Below are positions 41,853 to 50,400 of a stretch of DNA of 64,000 nucleotides, piece by piece. Location: contig NZ_CP085154.1 in assembly GCF_022788695.1 (NCBI RefSeq), forward strand, positions 2,108,001 to 2,172,000, in the 5' to 3' direction. Positions within the stretch are counted from its first letter, which is position 1. The number at the start of each line of letters is the position of its first letter. Made by a program: the position numbers and the translations under genes. Origin of the DNA: Pseudosulfitobacter sp. DSM 107133. Its GTDB lineage: Bacteria > Pseudomonadota > Alphaproteobacteria > Rhodobacterales > Rhodobacteraceae. The notes beneath the pieces were generated by a model that saw only the letters and a program-made list of their open reading frames with translations, ran no database searches and was not told the origin of the DNA.

Positions 41853-43667
41853 ATGGGCTCCAATATTTTCCAAAAAGGTCTTCGCAATATCACAATTGCG
41901 GCACTGATTCTCTGCGGTGGCGCCGCTGCAACCGAACCCCTGCATGGCATAGCTATGTATGGCGATCCCGCCCTGCCACCCGATTTTGTGTCACTCCCTT
42001 ATGTGAACGCCGACGCACCGCGCGGCGGGGCCATCGTGCTGGGCAACACCGGCGGCTTTGATTCCCTCAATCCCTTCGTGCGAAAAGGCAACGTGCCCTG
42101 GCAGCTGGCCACCTTCACGCACGAAAGTTTGATGGGCCGCTCTCTGGACGAACCGTTCACTTTGTACGGTCTGCTGGCCGAATCGGTCGAGGTTTCCGAC
42201 GACCGGACCGAAGTGCGATTCGTCCTGCGCCCCGAGGCGGCTTTTTCCGATGGAACACCCGTTACGGTTGAAGACGTGATCTGGAGTTACAAGACCTTGG
42301 GCACCGAAGGGCATCCAAGATACCACGGGCTGTGGGCGCAGATCACCTCGATCACGCAGGACGGGCCGCGCGCGGTCAAGATGACCTTTGCGCCCGGAAA
42401 CCGCGAACTGGCCCTGCTGGCGGGTATGCGCCCGATCCTCAGCAAGGCCCAGTGGGAGGGGCGCGATTTTGCCAATGCACCGCTCTCGGATGTGCCCCTG
42501 GGCACTGGTCCCTATGTGGTCAGCGATTACGAAGGCGGGCGGTTTGTGCAACTGACCCGCAACCCCGACTATTGGGGCGCGGATGTGCCGGTGCGGCGCG
42601 GGACCAACAACTTTGACAGCATCCGCATTGATTTCTACGGCGACAGCACCGTGCTGCTTGAAGGGTTCAAGGCGGGCGAGATTTCCGCAATCCGCGAGTT
42701 CAACGCCGAACGCTGGACCTCGCAATATGATTTCCCCCGCGCGCTGAACGGCGATGTGGTGCAGACAGAGATCCCCCATGGCAAGCCGTCGGGCATGACA
42801 GGCCTTGCCATGAACACCCGCCGTGCGCCCTTTGACGACTGGCGGGTGCGTGCTGCACTGATCCATGCGTTCAACTTTGAATATATCAACGACACGCTGA
42901 CCGGGGGCGCGCAGCCGCGCATCACCTCGTATTTCTCGAATTCGGTTCTGGCGATGCAACCCGGCCCTGCCGCACCCGACGTCGCCGCGCTGCTGACCCC
43001 CTTTGCCGCCGATCTGCCCGAGGGCACGCTTGCGGGTTATGCCCTGCCCGTTTCCGACGGCAGCGCGCGCAATCGCAAGGGTCTGCGGGCCGCCACCAAA
43101 CTGCTGCAAGAGGCCGGATTTTCCGCCGAGGGCGGCACCCTGCGCGGCCCCGACGGTACGCCATTCACCTTTGACATCCTGCTGCCCAAAGGCAGTACCG
43201 AAAACATCGCCATTGCCGATATCTATGTGGGCGCGCTGGCACGTCTGGGCATCACGGCCACCATCGAAACCGTTGACGATGCGCAGTTTCTGGCCCGCAC
43301 CAACAGTTTCGATTTCGATATGACCTATTTCCGCCGCGCCCTGTCGCTGTCTCCGGGCAACGAACAGCGCTATTACTGGAGCAGTGAAGCCGCCGACGCC
43401 GAAGGCTCGCGCAATCTGCCCGGCATCAATAGCCCCGCCGTCGATGCAATGATCGACGCAATGCTGGGGGCCGAAGGACAGGACCAGTTTGTCGCCGCCA
43501 CCCGCGCGCTGGACCGAGTGCTGACAGCGGGGCGCTATGTCATTCCGTTCTGGCAATACTCGGAAGGGCGCATTGCCCATATCAAACAGATGAAACACCC
43601 CGAAATAATCCCGATTTACGGTGACGGGCCCAATTACATGCCTGAAATCTGGTGGTGGCAGGATTGA
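41853..43667 (+). CDS. YejA-like ABC transporter solute-binding protein (family 5)
   Basis: The 604-residue protein has a signal peptide (ITIAALILCGGAAATEPLHG) and the SBP_bac_5 architecture with the hallmark GTGPYVVSDYEGGRFVQLTRNPDYWG and the N-terminal RGGAIVLGNTGGFDSLNPFVRKG. The long form and YPDYWGAD-like blocks match YejA, which in other bacteria feeds the peptide importer YejBEF. No permease or ATPase genes follow; the next genes are the arsC remnant and an aquaporin. The partner must therefore be elsewhere or the protein works alone as a receptor. A GAAGGGA lies 12 bases before the ATG. Confidence 0.9.
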   Translation: MGSNIFQKGLRNITIAALILCGGAAATEPLHGIAMYGDPALPPDFVSLPYVNADAPRGGAIVLGNTGGFDSLNPFVRKGNVPWQLATFTHESLMGRSLDEPFTLYGLLAESVEVSDDRTEVRFVLRPEAAFSDGTPVTVEDVIWSYKTLGTEGHPRYHGLWAQITSITQDGPRAVKMTFAPGNRELALLAGMRPILSKAQWEGRDFANAPLSDVPLGTGPYVVSDYEGGRFVQLTRNPDYWGADVPVRRGTNNFDSIRIDFYGDSTVLLEGFKAGEISAIREFNAERWTSQYDFPRALNGDVVQTEIPHGKPSGMTGLAMNTRRAPFDDWRVRAALIHAFNFEYINDTLTGGAQPRITSYFSNSVLAMQPGPAAPDVAALLTPFAADLPEGTLAGYALPVSDGSARNRKGLRAATKLLQEAGFSAEGGTLRGPDGTPFTFDILLPKGSTENIAIADIYVGALARLGITATIETVDDAQFLARTNSFDFDMTYFRRALSLSPGNEQRYYWSSEAADAEGSRNLPGINSPAVDAMIDAMLGAEGQDQFVAATRALDRVLTAGRYVIPFWQYSEGRIAHIKQMKHPEIIPIYGDGPNYMPEIWWWQD

Positions 43668-43707
43668 TGTCACGACTCCGTTACATTCAGGCAGTAGCGG
43701 CAGTCGC

Positions 43708-43878
43708 ATGAATGTAGCTGTGCTGTGCACCGGAAACCCGGCCCGGTCGATCCTGTTGGAACATATCCTGAATGAAACCGGCCCTGGCCGCCTGCACGCC
43801 TTTCTCGTTCATCCGGTCGGCTCCAGGAAGACCGGCGCATTGCGGACCCATCTGAAACGGGCGGGCACCCTGCAATGA
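43708..43878 (+). pseudogene. Truncated ArsC-type arsenate reductase (low-molecular-weight phosphatase)
   Basis: The 56-residue frame opens MNVAVLCTGNPARSILLEHILNE, which matches thioredoxin-linked or LMW-phosphatase-type arsenate reductases, normally about 140 residues. The P-loop CX5R is present, but the usual Ser is Pro (CTGNPAR rather than CTGNSAR). The frame then stops after RAGTLQ, and its TGA overlaps the aquaporin ATG, so the rest, including the Asp-Pro general-acid loop, is deleted. I call it a remnant. The order arsC-aquaporin is like aqpS regions in rhizobial ars operons. Confidence 0.7.
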
Positions 43879-44525
43879 TGCGCAAACTGGCGGCCGAAGG
43901 GCTGGGCACCGCATTGCTGTTGGTGGGCGTGGTCGGCTCTGGCATCATGGGACAGACGCTGGCGGACGGAAACACCGCCATCGCGCTCTTGGCCAATGCG
44001 GTGGCCACGGGCTGTATGCTTTACGTGATCATCACCACGCTGGGGCCGGTTTCGGGCGCGCATTTCAACCCCGCTGTGACGCTGGCCTTTTGGCTGCGCG
44101 GCGAGATCACGACGCGCCCCGCCGTCGGTTACGTTCTGGTTCAGATCGCGGGCGGGATCGTCGGCGTCTGGGCGACACATGCGATGTTCGATCAACCGAT
44201 CCTGCAAGCCTCGACCACCATGCACCGCACCGGTATCGCGCAATGGTGGTCCGAGGCGATGGCGACGTTCGGGCTGTTGTTCGTGATCTTCGGCGGCCTG
44301 AAATCACGTCCCGAGGCAGTGCCTGCGTTGGTCGCCTTCTACATCACGGGGGCCTATTGGTTCACCGCATCCACCAGCTTTGCCAACCCTGCGGTGACCA
44401 TTGCACGCGGCTTTTCCGACACGTTTGCGGGCATCTATCCCGGCCATATCGCGGCCTTTATCGTGGTGCAGCTGGTCACGGTGCCGCTGGCGCACCTGAT
44501 CCTGACGTGGCTGTTCCGTGACTAG
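43875..44525 (+). CDS. MIP-family aquaporin, AqpS-like
   Basis: The 216-residue membrane protein has six hydrophobic segments and both NPA boxes, HFNPAVTLAF (Asn65) and SFANPAVTIAR (Asn171), so the pore is intact. In Sinorhizobium, AqpS exports arsenite made by ArsC. Here ArsC is a remnant directly upstream, overlapping by 4 bases, while this gene appears functional. It may conduct water, glycerol-like solutes or metalloid hydroxides; none is proved. It is convergent with an XRE-cupin regulator. There is no ArsR in the vicinity. Confidence 0.88.
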   Translation: MMRKLAAEGLGTALLLVGVVGSGIMGQTLADGNTAIALLANAVATGCMLYVIITTLGPVSGAHFNPAVTLAFWLRGEITTRPAVGYVLVQIAGGIVGVWATHAMFDQPILQASTTMHRTGIAQWWSEAMATFGLLFVIFGGLKSRPEAVPALVAFYITGAYWFTASTSFANPAVTIARGFSDTFAGIYPGHIAAFIVVQLVTVPLAHLILTWLFRD

Positions 44526-45149
44526 TCAGGTCAGCGAGGTCACCCAAAGGATCATCGCATCCTCGGGGCTGGTGCTGACCACGTTGTGGCCCATGGTGGC
44601 GTCGTAATAGGCACTGTCGCCACGGCGCATCTCGATGGGCTCGTAGAACTCGGTGTAAAGGGTGATGACACCCGTCAGCACATAGAGAAACTCTTCGCCG
44701 TCATGGCGCACCCAGCCGTCGAATTCGTCCATGCTGCGGGCGCGCACGCGGGCGCGGTACGGCAACATCTGCTTTTTCACCAGCGTTTCGGCCAGCAGTT
44801 CGTGCTCATAGGTCGCCGTGGCCTGCTGGTTGCCCTGCCCGTTCTTGGTGACTGCCATACGCCCGTTCACACGCTCGGCCTGTGGCGGGGTGAACAGCTG
44901 TGGCACAGAAATCTGCAAGCCCACCGCCAGCTTTTTCAGTGCGTCATAGGTGGGCGACATCTGACCGTTCTCGATCTTGGACAGGGTCGAGCGCGCAATG
45001 CCCGCCTGTTTCGCCGCCTGTTCCAGCGTCCAGTCGCGCGCCTTGCGCAGATCGCGCACCCGCGCCCCCAGGTCGAGAGGCTGCGCAGGCATATCCTCGC
45101 CGCTGGTGCGGGCGATTTCGATCAGAGATCTGGGGCTTTTTCCGGTCAT
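44526..45149 (-). CDS. XRE family transcriptional regulator with cupin domain
   Basis: The 207-residue protein has a helix-turn-helix (DLGARVRDLRKARDWTLEQAAKQAGIARSTLSKIENGQMSPT, about residues 26-70) and a C-terminal cupin barrel (EEFLYVLTGVITLYTEFYEPIEMRRGDSAYYDATMGHNVVS) that would bind a small ligand. I prefer the ATG at 45149; a Met 12 residues earlier is possible. It diverges from the acyl-CoA ligase gene 65 bases away and could control it, and its stop abuts the convergent aquaporin stop. Confidence 0.9.
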   Translation of the reverse strand: MTGKSPRSLIEIARTSGEDMPAQPLDLGARVRDLRKARDWTLEQAAKQAGIARSTLSKIENGQMSPTYDALKKLAVGLQISVPQLFTPPQAERVNGRMAVTKNGQGNQQATATYEHELLAETLVKKQMLPYRARVRARSMDEFDGWVRHDGEEFLYVLTGVITLYTEFYEPIEMRRGDSAYYDATMGHNVVSTSPEDAMILWVTSLT

Positions 45150-45214
45150 GACCGTTTCTATAAGCTGCGCCCCAACGCCTTGCAACGACGCTGCGGGCGG
45201 GCTACCGATTTGCC

Positions 45215-46753
45215 ATGCTGTCCATCTTTGCCCAAGGGGTTCACCCCCGCTGCCCCGCTCCGTTCAACATGGCCGATCACGTCCTGCGTGCAGGTGCCGC
45301 GCGACCTGATCATCCGGCGCTGAGCATCCTGCATTCGGATCATTCCGACGACTGGACCTATGCCGACCTGATTGCCGCCATTCGTGGCACCGCGACGGGG
45401 CTGCTGCAGCACGCCGAGGCCGGGCAGATGGTGTTGATGCGGCTGGGCAATACGGTGGATTTCCCGATTGCCTACCTTGGGGCCATCTGGGCGGGTCTGG
45501 TGCCGATCCCGACCTCGGCGGCGCTGACGGATCCCGAGGTTGCGGCGATCCTGGCCGAATTGCCCGTGGCCGCGATCCTGCGCGATTCGGCTGTGTCCTG
45601 CCCGGATGATCCGCGCTGCATCCCGCTGGACAACCTGCAAGCAATGCGTACTCTGCCTCCTGCGAATGCTGCCATGGGCGATCCCGACCGGCTGGCCTAT
45701 GTCATCTACACCTCGGGCACCTCCGGCAAGCCGCGCGCCGTGGCCCATGCGCACCGTGCGATCTGGGCGCGCGGGATGATGCATCAGGGCTGGTACGGGC
45801 TGCGCAGCGATGACCGGCTGTGCCATGCGGGTGCGTTCAACTGGACCTATACGCTGGGCACCGGCCTGATGGATCCCTGGACACTGGGCGCCACGGCGCT
45901 GATCCCCGCGCCGGGCACCGCTGCGGCGGATCTGCCCGATCTGCTGGCCCGCCACCGCGCCACCATCTTTGCCGCCGCTCCCGGCGTCTACCGCCAGATG
46001 CTGAAGGGTCGCGAAACGCTGCCCCTGCCCGTCCTGCGCCACGGGCTGAGCGCGGGGGAAAAGCTGCCCGACCGCATTCGCGACGCATGGGTCGCGGCCA
46101 CGGGCACGCCTGTCTACGAGGCTTACGGCATGTCCGAATGTTCCACCTTCATCTCGTCCAGCCCGACCAATCCCGCCACCGCAGGCGCATCCGGCCAGCC
46201 GCAACCGGGCCGCCACATCGCCATTGTCGATGACACCGGCACCCCCCAACCCATCGACCAGCCCGGTATCATTGCCGTGCATCGCAGCGATCCTGGCCTG
46301 ATGCTGGAATATATCGGCGCGCCCGAGGAAACCGCCCAGAAATTTGCAGGCGACTGGTTCCTGACCGGAGACGAGGCGCAGATGGACGCCGATTATCAGA
46401 TCACCTATCTGGGCCGCGCTGATGATATGATGAACGCAGGCGGCTACCGTGTCTCTCCCATCGAGGTGGAACAGGCCCTGTTGTCACATGGCGGCATCAC
46501 CGCCGTCGCCGCGACCGACGTATTGGTCAAAGCAGACACCCGCGTGATCGCCGCCTTTTACACCGGACCCACAGCACTGGACGAAACCGAACTGAAAGCC
46601 TGGGCCGAACCGCGCCTGGCGCAATACAAACGCCCCCGTCTGTATATCCATATCGACGCCCTGCCCACAGGTGCCAACAACAAGATCCTGCGCCGCCAGT
46701 TGCGCGCGGCCTTTGACGCCGGCCAGATTCCGGGCCAGATCACACCCACGTAA
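45215..46753 (+). CDS. AMP-dependent acyl-CoA synthetase / adenylate-forming ligase
   Basis: The 512-residue ligase has the P-loop YTSGTSGKPRAVAHAHRA, the YGMSECSTF box, the DWFLTGDEAQMDADYQITYLGRADDMMNAGGYRVSPIEVE hinge region and the catalytic lysine in GANNKILRRQL. Length and pattern resemble benzoate- or short-chain fatty acid-CoA ligases; substrate is unknown. It is divergent from the XRE-cupin regulator, which supports inducible use of some organic acid. It is not closely related to the DmdB-like ligase at 19.2 kb. An FrnE-like gene follows 60 bases later on the same strand. Confidence 0.87.
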   Translation: MLSIFAQGVHPRCPAPFNMADHVLRAGAARPDHPALSILHSDHSDDWTYADLIAAIRGTATGLLQHAEAGQMVLMRLGNTVDFPIAYLGAIWAGLVPIPTSAALTDPEVAAILAELPVAAILRDSAVSCPDDPRCIPLDNLQAMRTLPPANAAMGDPDRLAYVIYTSGTSGKPRAVAHAHRAIWARGMMHQGWYGLRSDDRLCHAGAFNWTYTLGTGLMDPWTLGATALIPAPGTAAADLPDLLARHRATIFAAAPGVYRQMLKGRETLPLPVLRHGLSAGEKLPDRIRDAWVAATGTPVYEAYGMSECSTFISSSPTNPATAGASGQPQPGRHIAIVDDTGTPQPIDQPGIIAVHRSDPGLMLEYIGAPEETAQKFAGDWFLTGDEAQMDADYQITYLGRADDMMNAGGYRVSPIEVEQALLSHGGITAVAATDVLVKADTRVIAAFYTGPTALDETELKAWAEPRLAQYKRPRLYIHIDALPTGANNKILRRQLRAAFDAGQIPGQITPT

Positions 46754-46813
46754 GCGGGGGTGCATCCAGCCCCAAACCCCGCTATGTGATCCCAAACAAC
46801 CAAGGTGACCCCG

Positions 46814-47467
46814 ATGCCCGCAGCCGCCATCAAGCTTGATATCATGTCCGATCCGATTTGCCCGTGGTGCTATATCGGCAAAACCTATCTGGACCGCGCG
46901 CTTGAGCAGAACCCGGATCATCCCTTTGTCATCGAATGGCATCCCTTCCAGCTGAACCCCGACATGCCCGCCGAAGGCATGGACCGCCGCGCCTATCTGG
47001 AAGGCAAGTTCGGTGGCAAGGAAGGCGCAGTCAAAGCCTATGCGCCCGTGGTCGAACACGCGCAAAAGGCAGGCCTGAAAATCGACTTTGAAGCGATGAA
47101 GCGCACGCCCAACACCCTGAACGCCCACCGGCTGATCCACTGGGCCGGCATCGAAGGCCGCCAGACCGCCGCCGTGTCTGCCCTGTTCAAGGCCTATTTC
47201 GTCGAAGGCCGCGACATTGGCGACATCGACACGCTGGCCGACATTGCCGACGGCATCGAACTGGACGCGGCCGTGATCCGCCGTTTGCTCGAGTCCGACG
47301 CCGATCAACAACAGATCATCGACCGCGACGCGCACAGCCGCAAGATGGGCATCACATCGGTGCCTACATTCATCGTCGCAGGCCAACATGCGGTGCCCGG
47401 CGCACAGCCGCCCGAACTGTGGTCAAAGGTGATTGCCGAACTCGCGGCACAAGAAAGCAACAACTGA
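46814..47467 (+). CDS. FrnE-like DsbA family oxidoreductase
   Basis: The 217-residue protein has a thioredoxin fold with the CPWC active site at residues 16-19 (SDPICPWCYIGK) and the cis-Pro loop SVPTFIV, a DsbA-type helical insertion (LNAHRLIHWAGIEGRQ) and no signal peptide, so it should act in the cytosol. FrnE proteins reduce or isomerise disulfides under oxidative stress or act in 2-hydroxychromene-2-carboxylate-type isomerisation. The ATG at 46814 has AAGGTG 6 bases upstream; a GTG at 46805 is less likely. Confidence 0.9.
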   Translation: MPAAAIKLDIMSDPICPWCYIGKTYLDRALEQNPDHPFVIEWHPFQLNPDMPAEGMDRRAYLEGKFGGKEGAVKAYAPVVEHAQKAGLKIDFEAMKRTPNTLNAHRLIHWAGIEGRQTAAVSALFKAYFVEGRDIGDIDTLADIADGIELDAAVIRRLLESDADQQQIIDRDAHSRKMGITSVPTFIVAGQHAVPGAQPPELWSKVIAELAAQESNN

Positions 47468-47592
47468 CTTCTGTTCAATGTCTCATTTTTAACAAATTTG
47501 TAGCAAACACAGACAAGCTGCCGTAATCTAAGCTCAACGAGGGGCACAAGCCTCCGAAATAAATTATAAAAATAACCTATTGAGCGGGTGAC

Positions 47593-48504
47593 ATGGCAGA
47601 AAAAGAGGTAACGCCCACAGAGGCGCGCAACCTGCGCATATCCGAAATCCGGATGATCGCACTGGCGGAAATTGCAACAAAATCGACAGATCTGGACCAT
47701 TGGTCCTATTACATCGAAGTGAACGAGCTGAAGCGTCGTCCGTTGACGATCGAATGGTTGGAAGCGGTGGTGATGCTGGCTGTTATCGGGCGCATCCGTC
47801 CGGCCCGCGTCTTTGGCTGGATGAAGAAACTGCGCGAAAAACGCGAAAAAGTCGGCCAGATCGACGTCTTTGACACCTTTGAAGCACGGCTGCGCAGCTA
47901 TCTTTATCCCGAAACGCTGACCAACCACGGCTATGACCGTCAGACCTTTGCCGATCTGGACCACGACAGCGTCTGGGCACAGGTCGAAAACCACCTCAGT
48001 GCGCTGCGCGACGAAGGCTACGAGGTGTTCCTGAACTCGGGCACCCTGCTGGGGGTGGTGCGTGATGAAAAACTGATTGCACATGACGACGACATCGACC
48101 TTGCCGTGATCCTGAAAGCAGGCACCGAGGAAGAGGCCGCCAAAGAGTGGCGTGACCTGAAGGGCCGTTTGCAGGAACTGGACCTGTTTGACGAAGACAA
48201 CCACAATCAGGCCGCGATCTACAAACTGACGCCCGCAGGCCCGACGCAGATCGACCTGTTCCCTGCATGGGTGCAGGACGACAAGGTTTTTGTCTATCCG
48301 CACACCCATGGCGATCTGGCGCGCGAAGATGTGCTGCCCCTGCGCAAATGCGCCGTTACGGGCAACGCCCTGCCCGCGGCGCCCGAAAAGATGCTGACAC
48401 TGAACTATGGCGCGGAATGGGGAAAACCCGATCCGCTTTTCAAATTTCCCTGGGCTGCGGCGAACGACCGCTTTGCCCCTTTCCTGGAAAGGCTGGCGCA
48501 ATGA
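47593..48504 (+). CDS. LicD-family nucleotidyltransferase-fold phosphotransferase
   Basis: The 303-residue protein has the LicD/FKRP motif LNSGTLLGVVRDEKLIAHDDDIDLAV (about residues 147-172), where Gly-Thr-Leu-Leu-Gly and the DDD and D residues (165-167, 169) form the nucleotide-metal site. LicD enzymes move phosphocholine, ribitol phosphate or glycerol phosphate from a CDP or similar donor to a sugar on teichoic acid, LPS or glycoprotein. Residues 1-110 are a separate helical region. No signal peptide is seen. It overlaps the cytidylyltransferase gene through ATGA, so the pair should supply and use a CDP-linked alcohol. Confidence 0.82.
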   Translation: MAEKEVTPTEARNLRISEIRMIALAEIATKSTDLDHWSYYIEVNELKRRPLTIEWLEAVVMLAVIGRIRPARVFGWMKKLREKREKVGQIDVFDTFEARLRSYLYPETLTNHGYDRQTFADLDHDSVWAQVENHLSALRDEGYEVFLNSGTLLGVVRDEKLIAHDDDIDLAVILKAGTEEEAAKEWRDLKGRLQELDLFDEDNHNQAAIYKLTPAGPTQIDLFPAWVQDDKVFVYPHTHGDLAREDVLPLRKCAVTGNALPAAPEKMLTLNYGAEWGKPDPLFKFPWAAANDRFAPFLERLAQ

Positions 48505-48914
48505 CCCGCACCCCGATCACCGTCTTGACCTATGGCACCTTCGATCTGTTTCATCACGGCCATGTCCGTCTGTTGCAACGCCTGTCGCAGCTGGGTGACG
48601 AGCTGATTGTCGGCTGCTCGACAGACGAATTTAACGACATCAAAGGCAAACGCTGCGTGATGCCCTTTTCGCAACGGCGCGAGGTGCTGGAGGCCTGCCG
48701 CTATGTCACGCGGGTGATCCCCGAAGAAACATGGGAGCAGAAACGCTCGGACATCGTGAACCACAACGTGTCGATTTTTGCGATGGGCGACGACTGGACC
48801 GGACATTTTGACGATCTGGGCGACCTGACACGGGTTCTGTATTTGCCGCGCACGCCGGATGTGTCCACCACCGAACTGAAAACACGCATTCAGCAACGGG
48901 TGTCCGCAGCGTAA
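48501..48914 (+). CDS. Glycerol-3-phosphate cytidylyltransferase-like protein (TagD family)
   Basis: The 137-residue protein begins TVLTYGTFDLFHHGHVRLLQRL with the HxGH nucleotide motif at residues 18-21, and has the RTPDVSTTELKTRI block equivalent to the RTxGISTT signature. It transfers CMP from CTP to a phospho-alcohol, probably glycerol 3-phosphate or a related compound. The ATGA overlap with the LicD gene, in which the frame is open upstream, sets the start. It is soluble and cytosolic. The 268 bases after it (48915-49182) hold no gene or clear signal that I can find. Confidence 0.88.
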   Translation: MTRTPITVLTYGTFDLFHHGHVRLLQRLSQLGDELIVGCSTDEFNDIKGKRCVMPFSQRREVLEACRYVTRVIPEETWEQKRSDIVNHNVSIFAMGDDWTGHFDDLGDLTRVLYLPRTPDVSTTELKTRIQQRVSAA

Positions 48915-49182
48915 GCTCGGCAAGCGGGACTTTGCAGACATCCACCAAGACCGGATTCAAGGCACGCAATGCCGCCTGCCCGACCGCCCGGACGGGTGGG
49001 CGCTGCCCTGTGTAGCAAGGTCACGCAGGATGCAAACCAAACCTAGGCCACCAAGCTGGCCCGTCACGCCCCTTAGGGTCTGGACCGCTGTTGTGATTTG
49101 GCCCGTGTTGCGATCCCGAAACCACTGCGTTAAACCTGCGCGTGTATGACGCCGTTGCGCGCCAGTTCAGGAGCCGCACCCC

Positions 49183-50400
49183 GTGTCCAATCCCAAAACG
49201 CCCGCCATCGGCCGTGTCGAATTCATCGCGCTGATGGGCATGATGTTCGCCACCATCGCCTTTTCCATCGACGCGATGCTGCCCGCCCTGCCGCAGATCG
49301 CAGACGACCTGACAGATGGCGATGCGGCACGGGCCGCGCTGATCCTGACGGTGTTCCTGATGGGTATGGGTCTGGGCACATTCTTCACCGGCCCCTTGTC
49401 CGACGCACTGGGACGCAAGCCGGTGGTTTATGCCGGTGCAGCCCTCTATATCCTCTCCGCCGCCGTGGGCTGGTACGAAGACAGCTTTGTGCCGGTGCTG
49501 ATCGCCCGGTTTTTTCAGGGACTTGGCGCTGCCGGTCCCCGCGTCGTGGCGCTGGCGATCATCCGCGATCTATACGCAGGCCGTGGCATGGCGCGGATCA
49601 TGTCCATCGTGATGATGATCTTTACACTGGTGCCCGCCTTTGCCCCCGCAATGGGAGCGGTGATCATGGGCTTTTCCGGCTGGCGCGGGATTTTCGGGGC
49701 CTTTGTGCTGTTCTCGATCATCTCGGTGGGATGGCTTGGCCTGCGGCTGCCCGAAACCCTGCCCCGCGAAGCCCGCCGCCCGCTGCGATTCCGCCTGATG
49801 CGCGACGCGGTGATCGAGATGTTCCGCCATCCCACCGTGCGCCTGTCGATCATCGTGCAAACCCTGATCGTTGCGATGCTGTTCTGCACGCTGATGCTGA
49901 TCCAGCCAATCTATGCCGATGTCTACGGGCGCGGTGACAGCTTTCCGTTCTGGTTCGGGCTGGTGGCGCTGATTTCGGGGCTGGCCAGCCTGACCAACGC
50001 GCTGGTGGTGGTGCGGCTGGGTATGCGTCGGCTGGTCACCTGGGCGCTGGCCACCCAAGTCGTTCTGGCGGGCGCGATGCTGGCGCTGACCACCGCGCAT
50101 CTGCCGGGCGAGTTCTACCTGTTCCTGTTGTGGCAGCTGTCGCTGTTCTGCACCGCCAGCTTTGCCATCGGCAACCTAAACGCCATCGCCATGGACCCGA
50201 TGGGCCATATTGCGGGCATGGCGGCATCGGTGATTGGCGCGTTTTCCACATTGGCCGCCGCGGCCATCGCATCGCCTGTGGCGCTGTTCTATGACGGCAC
50301 GGCACGGCCACTGGCCCTTGCCGCATTGCTGTTCGTGGCGGTGGGTTATGCGCTGATGCTGTGGATGGGCCGGATCGAGCGCGCCGGGGCGCAGGCTTAA
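49183..50400 (+). CDS. MFS drug exporter, Bcr/CflA type
   Basis: The 405-residue protein has 12 predicted membrane helices and the MFS 2-3 loop motif GPLSDALGRKPVVYAGAALY. The opening EFIALMGMMFATIAFSIDAMLPALPQIADDL resembles the Bcr/CflA group of multidrug and sulfonamide-like exporters. The start is GTG at 49183 with AGGAG 10 bases upstream. Its stop shares TTAA with the convergent mfd stop. A substrate cannot be predicted. Confidence 0.87.
   Translation: MSNPKTPAIGRVEFIALMGMMFATIAFSIDAMLPALPQIADDLTDGDAARAALILTVFLMGMGLGTFFTGPLSDALGRKPVVYAGAALYILSAAVGWYEDSFVPVLIARFFQGLGAAGPRVVALAIIRDLYAGRGMARIMSIVMMIFTLVPAFAPAMGAVIMGFSGWRGIFGAFVLFSIISVGWLGLRLPETLPREARRPLRFRLMRDAVIEMFRHPTVRLSIIVQTLIVAMLFCTLMLIQPIYADVYGRGDSFPFWFGLVALISGLASLTNALVVVRLGMRRLVTWALATQVVLAGAMLALTTAHLPGEFYLFLLWQLSLFCTASFAIGNLNAIAMDPMGHIAGMAASVIGAFSTLAAAAIASPVALFYDGTARPLALAALLFVAVGYALMLWMGRIERAGAQA

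Noticed and set aside
48915..49182. Possible RNA gene in the gap before the MFS exporter
   Set aside because: I looked for a cloverleaf, a terminator with T-run and a promoter and found none; only short GC-rich inverted repeats are present.
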